Shown in pieces: positions 14,101 through 26,500 of a stretch of DNA of 64,000 nt. Positions within the stretch are counted from its first letter, which is position 1; each line of letters begins with the position of its first letter. Source of the stretch: Macrostomum hystrix (lineage: Eukaryota; Platyhelminthes; Macrostomidae); assembly GCA_950097015.1 (NCBI GenBank), contig CATNEN010000025.1, forward strand, positions 6,872,001 to 6,936,000. Reading direction: 5' to 3'. The notes beneath the pieces are model-generated. The model was not told the origin of the DNA, searched no databases, and was given only the letters and a program-made list of their open reading frames with translations. Both the position numbers and the translations under genes were made by a program.

Positions 14101-17100
14101 GAGGAGTGTGAGGCTGGGGAACTGAGGAGTGTGAGGCTGGGGAACTGAGGCGTATGAGGCTGGGGAACTGAGGAGTGTGAGGCTGGGGAACTGAGGTGTA
14201 TGAGGCTGGGGAACTGAGGAGTGTGAGGCTGGGGAACTGAGGCGTATGAGGCTGGGGAACTGAGGAGTGTGAGGCTGGGGAACTGAGGCGTATGAGGCTG
14301 GGGAACTGAGGAGTGTGAGGCTGGGGAACTGAGGTGTATGAGGCTGGGGAACTGAGGAGTGTGAGGCTGGGGAACTGAGGAGTGTGAGGCTGGGGAACTG
14401 AGGAGTGTGAGGCTGGGGAACTGAGGAGTGTGAGGAGTGTAAGGCTGGGGAACTGAGGAGTGTGAGGCTAGAGAACTGAGAAGTGTGAGGCTGGGAAACT
14501 GAGGAGTGTGAGGCTAGGGAACTGAGGAGTGTGAGGCTGGGGAACTGAGGAGTGTGAGGCTGGGGAACTGAGGAGTGTGAGGAGTGTAAGGCTGGGGAAC
14601 TGAGGAGTGTGAGGCTAGAGAACTGAGAAGTGTGAGGCTGGGAAACTGAGGAGTGTGAGGCTAGGGAACTGAGGAGTGTGAGGCTGGGGAACTGAGGAGT
14701 GTGAGGCTGGGGAACTGAGGAGTGTGAGGCTAGGGAACTGAGGAGTGTGAGGCTGGGGAACTGAGGTGTATGAGGCTAGGGAACTGAGGAGTGTGAGACT
14801 GGGGAACTAAGGAGTGTGAGGCTAGGGAACTGAGGAGTGTGAGGCTGGGGAACTGAGGAGTGTGAGGCTGGGGAACTGAGGTGTATGAGGCTGGGGAACT
14901 GAGGAGTGTGAGGCTGGGGAACTGAGGAGTGTGAGGCTGGGGAACTGAGGAGTGTGAGGCTGGGGAACTGAGGAGTGTGAGGAGTGTAAGGCTGGGGAAC
15001 TGAGGAGTGTGAGGCTAGAGAACTGAGAAGTGTGAGGCTGGGAAACTGAGGAGTGTGAGGCTAGGGAACTGAGGAGTGTGAGGCTGGGGAACTGAGGAGT
15101 GTGAGGCTGGGGAACTGAGGAGTGTGAGGCTAGGGAACTGAGGAGTGTGAGGCTGGGGAACTGAGGTGTATGAGGCTAGGGAACTGAGGAGTGTGAGACT
15201 GGGGAACTAAGGAGTGTGAGGCTAGGGAACTGAGGAGTGTGAGGCTGGGGAACTGAGGAGTGTGAGGCTGGGGAACTGAGGAGTGTGAGGCTGGGGAACT
15301 GAGGCGTATGAGGCTGGGGAACTGAGGAGTGTGAGGCTGGGGAACTGAGGTGTATGAGGCTGGGGAACTGAGGAGTGTGAGGCTAGAGAACTGAGAAGTG
15401 TGAGGCTGGGAAACTGAGGAGTGTGAGGCTAGGGAACTGAGGAGTGTGAGGCTGGGGAACTGAGGAGTGTGAGGCTGGGGAACTGAGGAGTGTGAGGAGT
15501 GTAAGGCTGGGGAACTGAGGAGTGTGAGGCTAGAGAACTGAGAAGTGTGAGGCTGGGAAACTGAGGAGTGTGAGGCTAGGGAACTGAGGAGTGTGAGGCT
15601 GGGGAACTGAGGAGTGTGAGGCTGGGGAACTGAGGAGTGTGAGGCTAGGGAACTGAGGAGTGTGAGGCTGGGGAACTGAGGTGTATGAGGCTAGGGAACT
15701 GAGGAGTGTGAGACTGGGGAACTAAGGAGTGTGAGGCTAGGGAACTGAGGAGTGTGAGGCTGGGGAACTGAGGAGTGTGAGACTGGGGAACTAAGGAGTG
15801 TGAGGCTGGGGAACTGAGGAGTGTGAGACTGGGGAACTGAGGAGTGTGAGGCTAGGGAACTAAGGAGTGTGAGGCTAGGGAACTGAGGAGTGTGAGACTG
15901 GGGAACTGAGGAGTGTGAGGCTAGGGAACTGAGGAGTGTGAGGCTAGGGAACTGAGGAGTGTGAGGCTGGGGAACTGAGGAGTGTGAGGCTGGGGAACTG
16001 AGGAGTGTGAGGCTAGGGAACTGAGGAGTGTGAGGCTGGGGAACTGAGGTGTATGAGGCTAGGGAACTGAGGAGTGTGAGACTGGGGAACTAAGGAGTGT
16101 GAGGCTAGGGAACTGAGGAGTGTGAGGCTGGGGAACTGAGGAGTGTGAGACTGGGGAACTAAGGAGTGTGAGGCTGGGGAACTGAGGAGTGTGAGACTGG
16201 GGAACTGAGGAGTGTGAGGCTAGGGAACTAAGGAGTGTGAGGCTAGGGAACTGAGGAGTGTGAGACTGGGGAACTGAGGAGTGTGAGGCTAGGGAACTGA
16301 GGAGTGTGAGGCTGGGGAACTAAGGAGTGTGAGGCTAGGGAACTGAGGAGTGTGAGACTGGGGAACTGAGGAGTGTGAGACTGGGGAACTAAGGAGTGTG
16401 AGACTGGGGAACTGAGGAGTGTGAGGCTAGGGAACTGAGGAGTGTGAGACTGGGGAACTAAGGAGTGTGAGGCTAGGGAACTGAGGAGTGTGAGACTGGG
16501 GAACTAAGGAGTGTGAGGCTAAGGAACTGAGGAGTGTGAGGCTAGGGAACTGAGGAGTGTGAGGAGTGTGAGGCTGGGAACTGAGGAGTGTGAGGCTAGG
16601 GAACTGAGGAGTGTGAGGCTAGGGAACTGAGGAGTGTGAGGCTGGGGAACTGAGGAGTGTGAGGCTGGGGAACTGAGGAGTGTGAGGCTGGGGAACTGAG
16701 GTGTATGAGGCTAGGGAACTGAGGAGTGTGAGACTGGGGAACTGAGGAGTGTGAGGCTAGGGAACTGAGGAGTGTGAGGCTGGGGAACTGAGGAGTGTGA
16801 GACTGGGGAACTAAGGAGTGTGAGGCTGGGGAACTGAGGAGTGTGAGACTGGGGAACTGAGGAGTGTGAGGCTAGGGAACTAAGGAGTGTGAGGCTAGGG
16901 AACTGAGGAGTGTGAGACTGGGGAACTGAGGAGTGTGAGGCTAGGGAACTGAGGAGTGTGAGGCTAGGGAACTGAGGAGTGTGAGGCTGGGGAACTGAGG
17001 AGTGTGAGGCTGGGGAACTGAGGAGTGTGAGGCTAGGGAACTGAGGAGTGTGAGGCTGGGGAACTGAGGTGTATGAGGCTAGGGAACTGAGGAGTGTGAG

Positions 17101-20100
17101 ACTGGGGAACTAAGGAGTGTGAGGCTAGGGAACTGAGGAGTGTGAGGCTGGGGAACTGAGGAGTGTGAGACTGGGGAACTAAGGAGTGTGAGGCTGGGGA
17201 ACTGAGGAGTGTGAGACTGGGGAACTGAGGAGTGTGAGGCTAGGGAACTAAGGAGTGTGAGGCTAGGGAACTGAGGAGTGTGAGACTGGGGAACTGAGGA
17301 GTGTGAGGCTAGGGAACTGAGGAGTGTGAGGCTGGGGAACTAAGGAGTGTGAGGCTAGGGAACTGAGGAGTGTGAGACTGGGGAACTGAGGAGTGTGAGA
17401 CTGGGGAACTAAGGAGTGTGAGACTGGGGAACTGAGGAGTGTGAGGCTAGGGAACTGAGGAGTGTGAGACTGGGGAACTAAGGAGTGTGAGGCTAGGGAA
17501 CTGAGGAGTGTGAGACTGGGGAACTAAGGAGTGTGAGGCTAAGGAACTGAGGAGTGTGAGGCTAGGGAACTGAGGAGTGTGAGGAGTGTGAGGCTGGGAA
17601 CTGAGGAGTGTGAGGCTAGGGAACTGAGGAGTGTGAGGCTAGGGAACTGAGGAGTGTGAGGCTGGGGAACTGAGGAGTGTGAGGCTGGGGAACTGAGGAG
17701 TGTGAGGCTAGGGAACTGAGGAGTGTGAGGCTGGGGAACTGAGGTGTATGAGGCTAGGGAACTGAGGAGTGTGAGACTGGGGAACTAAGGATTGTGAGGC
17801 TAGGGAACTGAGGAGTGTGAGGCTGGGGAACTGAGGAGTGTGAGACTGGGGAACTAAGGAGTGTGAGGCTGGGGAACTGAGGAGTGTGAGACTGGGGAAC
17901 TGAGGAGTGTGAGGCTAGGGAACTAAGGAGTGTGAGGCTAGGGAACTGAGGAGTGTGAGACTGGGGAACTGAGGAGTGTGAGGCTAGGGAACTGAGGAGT
18001 GTGAGGCTGGGGAACTAAGGAGTGTGAGGCTAGGGAACTGAGGAGTGTGAGACTGGGGAACTGAGGAGTGTGAGACTGGGGAACTAAGGAGTGTGAGACT
18101 GGGGAACTGAGGAGTGTGAGGCTAGGGAACTGAGGAGTGTGAGACTGGGGAACTAAGGAGTGTGAGGCTAGGGAACTGAGGAGTGTGAGACTGGGGAACT
18201 AAGGAGTGTGAGGCTAAGGAACTGAGGAGTGTGAGGCTAGGGAACTGAGGAGTGTGAGGAGTGTGAGGCTGGGAACTGAGGAGTGTGAGGCTAGGGAACT
18301 GAGGAGTGAGGCTAGGGAACTGAGGAGTGTGAGGAGTGTGAGGCTGGGGAACTGAGGAGTGTGAGGCTGGGGAACTGAGGCGTATGAGGCTGGGGAACTG
18401 AGGAGTGTGAGGCTGGGGAACTGAGGTGTATGAGGCTGGGGAACTGAGGAGTGTGAGGCTGGGGAACTGAGGCGTATGAGGCTGGGGAACTGAGGAGTGT
18501 GAGGCTGGGGAACTGAGGCGTATGAGGCTGGGGAACTGAGGAGTGTGAGGCTGGGGAACTGAGGTGTATGAGGCTGGGGAACTGAGGAGTGTGAGGCTGG
18601 GGAACTGAGGAGTGTGAGGCTGGGGAACTGAGGAGTGTGAGGCTGGGGAACTGAGGAGTGTGAGGAGTGTAAGGCTGGGGAACTGAGGAGTGTGAGGCTA
18701 GAGAACTGAGAAGTGTGAGGCTGGGAAACTGAGGAGTGTGAGGCTAGGGAACTGAGGAGTGTGAGGCTGGGGAACTGAGGAGTGTGAGGCTGGGGAACTG
18801 AGGAGTGTGAGGAGTGTAAGGCTGGGGAACTGAGGAGTGTGAGGCTAGAGAACTGAGAAGTGTGAGGCTGGGAAACTGAGGAGTGTGAGGCTAGGGAACT
18901 GAGGAGTGTGAGGCTGGGGAACTGAGGAGTGTGAGGCTGGGGAACTGAGGAGTGTGAGGCTAGGGAACTGAGGAGTGTGAGGCTGGGGAACTGAGGTGTA
19001 TGAGGCTAGGGAACTGAGGAGTGTGAGACTGGGGAACTAAGGAGTGTGAGGCTAGGGAACTGAGGAGTGTGAGGCTGGGGAACTGAGGAGTGTGAGGCTA
19101 GGGAACTAAGGAGTGTGAGGCTAGGGAACTGAGGAGTGTGAGACTGGGGAACTGAGGAGTGTGAGGCTAGGGAACTGAGGAGTGTGAGGCTAGGGAACTG
19201 AGGAGTGTGAGGCTGGGGAACTGAGGAGTGTGAGGCTGGGGAACTGAGGTGTATGAGGCTAGGGAACTGAGGAGTGTGAGACTGGGGAACTAAGGAGTGT
19301 GAGGCTAGGGAACTGAGGAGTGTGAGGCTGGGGAACTGAGGAGTGTGAGACTGGGGAACTAAGGAGTGTGAGGCTGGGGAACTGAGGAGTGTGAGACTGG
19401 GGAACTGAGGAGTGTGAGGCTAGGGAACTAAGGAGTGTGAGGCTAGGGAACTGAGGAGTGTGAGACTGGGGAACTGAGGAGTGTGAGGCTAGGGAACTGA
19501 GGAGTGTGAGGCTGGGGAACTAAGGAGTGTGAGGCTAGGGAACTGAGGAGTGTGAGACTGGGGAACTGAGGAGTGTGAGACTGGGGAACTAAGGAGTGTG
19601 AGACTGGGGAACTGAGGAGTGTGAGGCTAGGGAACTGAGGAGTGTGAGACTGGGGAACTAAGGAGTGTGAGGCTAGGGAACTGAGGAGTGTGAGACTGGG
19701 GAACTAAGGAGTGTGAGGCTAAGGAACTGAGGAGTGTGAGGCTAGGGAACTGAGGAGTGTGAGGAGTGTGAGGCTGGGAACTGAGGAGTGTGAGGCTAGG
19801 GAACTGAGGAGTGTGAGGCTAGGGAACTGAGGAGTGTGAGGCTGGGGAACTGAGGAGTGTGAGGCTGGGGAACTGAGGAGTGTGAGGCTAGGGAACTGAG
19901 GAGTGTGAGGCTGGGGAACTGAGGTGTATGAGGCTAGGGAACTGAGGAGTGTGAGACTGGGGAACTAAGGAGTGTGAGGCTAGGGAACTGAGGAGTGTGA
20001 GGCTGGGGAACTGAGGAGTGTGAGACTGGGGAACTAAGGAGTGTGAGGCTGGGGAACTGAGGAGTGTGAGACTGGGGAACTGAGGAGTGTGAGGCTAGGG

Positions 20101-22140
20101 AACTAAGGAGTGTGAGGCTAGGGAACTGAGGAGTGTGAGACTGGGGAACTGAGGAGTGTGAGGCTAGGGAACTGAGGAGTGTGAGGCTGGGGAACTAAGG
20201 AGTGTGAGGCTAGGGAACTGAGGAGTGTGAGACTGGGGAACTGAGGAGTGTGAGACTGGGGAACTAAGGAGTGTGAGACTGGGGAACTGAGGAGTGTGAG
20301 GCTAGGGAACTGAGGAGTGTGAGACTGGGGAACTAAGGAGTGTGAGGCTAGGGAACTGAGGAGTGTGAGACTGGGGAACTAAGGAGTGTGAGGCTAAGGA
20401 ACTGAGGAGTGTGAGGCTAGGGAACTGAGGAGTGTGAGGAGTGTGAGGCTGGGAACTGAGGAGTGTGAGGCTAGGGAACTGAGGAGTGAGGCTAGGGAAC
20501 TGAGGAGTGTGAGGAGTGTGAGGCTGGGGAACTGAGGAGTGTGAGGCTGGGGAACTGAGGCGTATGAGGCTGGGGAACTGAGGAGTGTGAGGCTGGGGAA
20601 CTGAGGTGTATGAGGCTGGGGAACTGAGGAGTGTGAGGCTGGGGAACTGAGGCGTATGAGGCTGGGGAACTGAGGAGTGTGAGGCTGGGGAACTGAGGCG
20701 TATGAGGCTGGGGAACTGAGGAGTGTGAGGCTGGGGAACTGAGGTGTATGAGGCTGGGGAACTGAGGAGTGTGAGGCTGGGGAACTGAGGAGTGTGAGGC
20801 TGGGGAACTGAGGAGTGTGAGGCTGGGGAACTGAGGAGTGTGAGGAGTGTAAGGCTGGGGAACTGAGGAGTGTGAGGCTAGAGAACTGAGAAGTGTGAGG
20901 CTGGGAAACTGAGGAGTGTGAGGCTAGGGAACTGAGGAGTGTGAGGCTGGGGAACTGAGGAGTGTGAGGCTGGGGAACTGAGGAGTGTGAGGAGTGTAAG
21001 GCTGGGGAACTGAGGAGTGTGAGGCTAGAGAACTGAGAAGTGTGAGGCTGGGAAACTGAGGAGTGTGAGGCTAGGGAACTGAGGAGTGTGAGGCTGGGGA
21101 ACTGAGGAGTGTGAGGCTGGGGAACTGAGGAGTGTGAGGCTAGGGAACTGAGGAGTGTGAGGCTGGGGAACTGAGGTGTATGAGGCTAGGGAACTGAGGA
21201 GTGTGAGACTGGGGAACTAAGGAGTGTGAGGCTAGGGAACTGAGGAGTGTGAGGCTGGGGAACTGAGGAGTGTGAGGCTAGGGAACTGAGGAGTGTGAGG
21301 CTGGGGAACTGAGGAGTGTGAGGCTGGGGAACTGAGGAGTGTGAGACTGGGGAACTAAGGAGTGTGAGGCTGGGGAACTGAGGAGTGTGAGACTGGGGAA
21401 CTAAGGAGTGTGAGGCTAGGGAACTGAGGAGTGTGAGGCTGGGGAACTGAGGAGTGTGAGGCTAGGGAACTGAGGAGTGTGAGGCTGGGGAACTGAGGAG
21501 TGTGAGGCTAGGGAACTGAGGAGTGTGAGGCTGGGGAACTGAGGAGTGTGAGGCTGGGGAACTGAGGAGTGTGAGACTGGGGAACTAAGGAGTGTGAGGC
21601 TGGGGAACTGAGGAGTGTGAGACTGGGGAACTAAGGAGTGTGAGGCTAGGGAACTAAGGAGTGTGAGGCTAGGGAACTGAGGAGTGTGAGACTGGGGAAC
21701 TGAGGAGTGTGAGGCTAGGGAACTGAGGAGTGTGAGGCTGGGGAACTAAGGAGTGTGAGGCTAGGGAACTGAGGAGTGTGAGACTGGGGAACTGAGGAGT
21801 GTGAGACTGGGGAACTAAGGAGTGTGAGACTGGGGAACTGAGGAGTGTGAGGCTAGGGAACTGAGGAGTGTGAGACTGGGGAACTAAGGAGTGTGAGGCT
21901 AGGGAACTGAGGAGTGTGAGACTGGGGAACTAAGGAGTGTGAGGCTAGGGAATTGAGGAGTGTGAGGCTAGGGAACTGAGGAGTGTGAGGAGTGTGAGGC
22001 TGGGAACTGAGGAGTGTGAGGCTAGGGAACTGAGGAGTGAGGCTAGGGAACTGAGGAGTGTGAGGAGTGTGAGGCTGGGGAACTGAGGAGTGTGAGGAGT
22101 GTGAGGCTAGGGAACTGAGGAGGGAGGCTGGGGAACTAAG
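2189..22140 (+). repeat. Large 23-bp satellite array with higher-order repeats
   Basis: Nearly 20 kb of a tandem unit of about 23 bp, core GAGGCTGGGGAACTGAGG plus AGTGT, roughly 860 copies. Frequent variants include GGCTAGGGAACTGAGG, GAGACTGGGGAACTAAGG, GGTGTATGAGG and GGCGTATGAGG, and shortened units (GAGGAGTGTGAGGAGTGTAAGG). Variants recur in fixed order, revealing higher-order duplications. About 7020-9120 matches 9331-11430 at an offset of 2311 bp. About 15600-16680 matches 16620-17700 at 1020 bp. About 17640-19100 matches 19820-21280 at 2180 bp. The plus strand is G-rich with several G-runs per unit. No coding potential is conserved. Confidence 0.98.
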
Positions 22141-23561
22141 CCTGTTCGTAAGCCATGGTCCTGCGAAAATTTTTCCACTTTTTTTATGTTGAACTTAATT
22201 TTATGGCTTCGAAATATAGCAAATCAAATACTGTTTGTCATTTATATCCGACAAATTTAATTTCAAGCTGCTGTAATTGTGTTGTGCCCAACGTGCTGCT
22301 GCTCTGAGCATTCCTGGCACGCAAAAATCTTCACTGATATTCTTAAAGTCAAGCTTCGATATATTGAACAAACTGATGTAAGTTAAGCAGTTGCAGATCT
22401 GCGCGTCGAAGTCTGCCGACTTAGAGTATAAGAGTATAACTACAACTCTGTGCTGTACGATTAAGATAAAAATGTACCATGTATTATTCTTGCTGTACAA
22501 TGACCGCTTCCGTTTATTCATTCATTCAGAAACAAAATAAGCCTTGTTGTTCCGCAATGTTATTTGCAGCGATGCTAATTGCTAACTGCTGCAGCATGTA
22601 GAGCAATCCCAAAGACTGCTTCTTCCCAAGAGAATGTGAAGTATAGAATTATCGATATGAATAAATATTATTATATGTAGTAGCATTTTACATTTTCGGA
22701 TTAAAATTGCACAACTTTACACTACTGTTTATGTTTTAACCAAGGTCCTTGGTTTTAGGTCCAAAGGTACCTGGTCCTAGCCTCAGGTCCATGGTTTTAG
22801 CATCTCAGCATACATGTCGCATACATTCGTCAGAGTTACGACGAAGGTACTAAAATCATACTATCTTTACACAGCCATCATGTTACTGCAACAAAATGAT
22901 TGTACCGTCGGTAAGCATTAAACATTAATTGCAATTAGCGTTTAAGTTGAGCTCATGAGTGGGTCTTTCACCGCATTGTTTTCCGCATGGCTTTCCGCAT
23001 GGTTTTCCGCACGGTTTTTTCCGTGTAAAAATTAAATAATTTATTTATGTTGTAAAAATTACTGTGAAACTGTAATTTAATTTAATGGATGGTATGATAT
23101 GACCTGGTATAGTACTAATCTTGTATGATGAAGTAGTCTGTGATATCATTTGACATGATTGGGTATGATATGGGATGATATGACCTAGTATACATTATAC
23201 TAGGAAAGCAATGCGGTTAAAGATTTATACGTGTTGAGCTCTGATTTCGAAACAATAACCCAAAAACTTAAAAGCATATTAACTTCATGATCGTTCTGAA
23301 CTTTGATTAAAAAAATTTAATGACCTTGGAAAGGGGTTGATCATGACGATAATTAGCTTTAAAGAGTGGAACTTTGTTAACATGCGAAAATAACGAAGTC
23401 CATATTTAAACAGTCATCCGAGTTGTGTTTTTCAATTACTTAACACGCAGCACGCGTTTAACCTTAGTTCTTTTGCCGTAGACAAGGACAAAGGCTGACC
23501 ATATTGCCTTAAGACCGCAGACTACTTTTATAAAAAAGTTATTTAGTTACCACGCTTAAGT
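22141..23561. other. Non-coding region upstream of SSR1
   Basis: AT-rich DNA between the satellite and the SSR1 start codon. It contains small local repeats: a GGTCC/TGGTTTTAG motif around 22740-22800, four copies of a CCGCATGGTTTTC-like motif around 22970-23025, and TATGATATGACC-type repeats around 23085-23200. The SSR1 promoter and 5' UTR should lie near the right end, but I see no decisive TATA box or initiator. A minus-strand open frame at 22201-22521 shows no protein features. Confidence 0.6.
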
Positions 23562-26500
23562 ATGATTCTCAAGAGCCTTTTTACAGTCCCATTTTTTCTG
23601 CTTGCTCTTCTGGCCTTCTGTAAGTTCTCGATTCAAACCTGAAATTGAAATGTTCTTATTATCTTTTTTAAATCTCTTGTTAAATATTATTGTAGCTTTT
23701 AATTCGATCTTTACATTCTGCTACATTATATATATTCTTTCTGTGGAGTTACAAAAAGCGAAATTTCGTTGTACATAAAATTTTTAATGGCGCATATATT
23801 CAAATTGTCTTTTTATTATTCAAACTATCTATTGCCCTTTTTTGCCAATGAAACATGTGTTACTATAATTAATTAATTTTTTGTAAGTTGGTCAGCTCTT
23901 TCTTTTGCAGTTAAACTAAATTGTAGGCCTGTGTAATTATCACAGATGTATTTTTTAGAACTGATAATAATGAAGTGTAACACTTTTTATGAGCCATAAA
24001 TGTCAGCATGATTTTTAGCATTTTTCTATTGTCAGAAATGTTTTCTGGGGTGGGGAATTACTCTCATAATGGACATCTTCAATACCTACATCATTTACTA
24101 GAATGAACTGACTTAAAAAATGTCAACTTATTAGTATAAATTTCCTCTCTCTATGCCACTGATTGGAGTGAATAATGAAAAAAGATGACGATGCCATTGG
24201 CTATAGGTCCAAAAACAAATTTTCCTAGGTAAGCAGGGTTAATAGATTTCTTTAAGCATGTGGGATTTTATTAGCCTAAACTCACATTGGCTTCAGTGGG
24301 ATACATACTTTTAAGAGTAAAATGAAAGGGTTTGTATATCATTATTTTTGTTGTAATATTGTTTTCTCAAAAGTAATTTAATTATAGCTGGCTTGCTTTT
24401 TTAAAGATCTAGTAAAGAGTTTTCTGGCATATTAGTTTAGTAAAAGTAAAACTTTTATAATCACTTGTAAAGAAAGGTTGAAAAATAACTAGATGACAAG
24501 GCATTAAGTAATAATGCAAGGTACAACTATTCTCATGTTTTCTACCCAAGAGGTGTTGTTACTTCTTGATTATTTTAATAGAGCCTGTAAATATGTGGGT
24601 AATCCAGTGTATTTTCTGTATAATTAAATTAAGACATCAGTATTTTTCATTCTCATTTTTAATTAAAAATCCCTCTCTAAATTTCACAGATGCAGTGCTA
24701 GCCCAGGAGGGTACAGCTGGTGGTGCCAGTCACAATGAAGACCAGCTGGAGGAGGAGGGCAATGTGGAGTCTGAGGGTGCTGAGCGCACCGATAAGGTTC
24801 CAACTGGCAGCGCCGCGGACTCTGCAGCTCCTGGCGATCCAGGAGTTGCATCTGATACGCCTACAACTGAGCAGCAGGTAAGTCTGGGTGTTCCATAGAT
24901 CAGCGTTCATTAATTCGGATTATTGTTATGATTATTGAGCTGTCATTTAGCAACTATTTTAACTGTTCGAATTTATATAGTTTTCACTGAAATTCATGAG
25001 AATTTCAGATTCAGAATTTCAGATATATATAGAAAATAAAGTTACAATTCTTTACCGCATCGAACTGAATTCAATGGCTCGAGATTAGAAGTTCAATGCA
25101 TATTTTAGAGTGAGTATCCAGATCATACACAGCTGCTTGGGGTTTGCTGAATCATGCGCACTGTTAAGGCCTGGCGCGGCCGGGTGAGCGGCCAGACCGC
25201 CCCCACCCACCCCAGAACCCGGCATTGAGGTCTTGCAGCAGTTTTTCCATGTCTTTACTACAGTTCAGCGTGACTTGTCTTTTTGCTTCGCTCGTATTTT
25301 TCGCTTCGTGTCTAAATCGTCTACTTATAATAGTAGAAATACACGCAAATTATCGCCTATAAATTTAAAGGCGAAAAAGTTTGTTGACGAACTGCACGGC
25401 CTATCGGAAGAGGAAATTAAGGAGCGGATTTATAAGCTGTTCCAGGTATTTTGTAATTCAGAATGAAAGCAGAAAAAGACAACACGCATTAAAAACTGGT
25501 GAACTTTTGTGCAGTTGCTGCAATTTGGTGCTGGACGTTTGGCTTCTCACAAAAAGATTTGGGCAGTTTGCAGGGTCCGTTTTTTAATAAACAACGCAGT
25601 CAAAGATTTACAATTTATGACGACTAGCGAGATTGCTAGTCGGACCATGTTTTGCTTTGAACCATTTCCAATCTAATGGTTTATAATGTATTCTAATTGA
25701 ACAATTTCTGCAACCTAAACGGTTAGTGACAGACCTGAAGTTTGTTAGTGACAAACAGACCTGAGGTTTGTTAGTGACAAACAGACCTGAGGTTTGTTAG
25801 TGACAAACAGACCTGAAGTTTGTTAGTGACAAACAGACCTGAGGTTTGTTAGTGACAAACATACCTGAAGTTTGTTAGTGACAAACAGACCTGAAGTTTG
25901 TTAGTGACAAACATACCTGAGGTTTGTTAGTGACAAACATACCTGAGGTTTGTTAGTGACAAACAGACCTGAGGTTTGTTAGTGACAAACAGACCTGAGG
26001 TTTGTTAGTGACAAACAGACCTGAGGTTTGTTAGTGACAAACTGACCTGAAGTTTGTTAGTGACAAACAGACCTGAGGTTTGTTAGTGACAAACTGACCT
26101 GAAGTTTGTTAGTGACAAACAGACCTGAGGTTTGTTAGTGACAAACAGACCTGAAGTTTGTTAGTGACAAACAGACCTGAGGTTTGTTAGTGACAAACTG
26201 ACCTGAAGTTTGTTAGTGACAAACAGACCTGAGGTTTGTTAGTGACAAACAGACCTGAGGTTTGTTAGTGACCAAACAAACAGACCTGAAGTTTGTTAGT
26301 GACAAACAGACCTGAGGTTTGTTAGTGACAAACAGACCTGAGGTTTGTTAGTGACCAAACAGACCTGAGGTTTGTTAGTGACCAAACAAACAGACCTGAA
26401 GTTTGTTAGTGACAAACAGACCTGAGGTTTGTTAGTGACAAACAGACCTGAGGTTTGTTAGTGACCAAACAAACAGACCTGAAGTTTGTTAGTGACAAAC

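Noticed and set aside
22201-22521. 106-codon minus-strand frame upstream of SSR1
   Set aside because: No similarity recognised, AT-rich composition, no supporting splice or promoter signals.
24566-24898. Independent 110-codon gene
   Set aside because: Its middle part is SSR1 exon 2; the ends are intron sequence beyond the acceptor at 24689 and donor at 24878.
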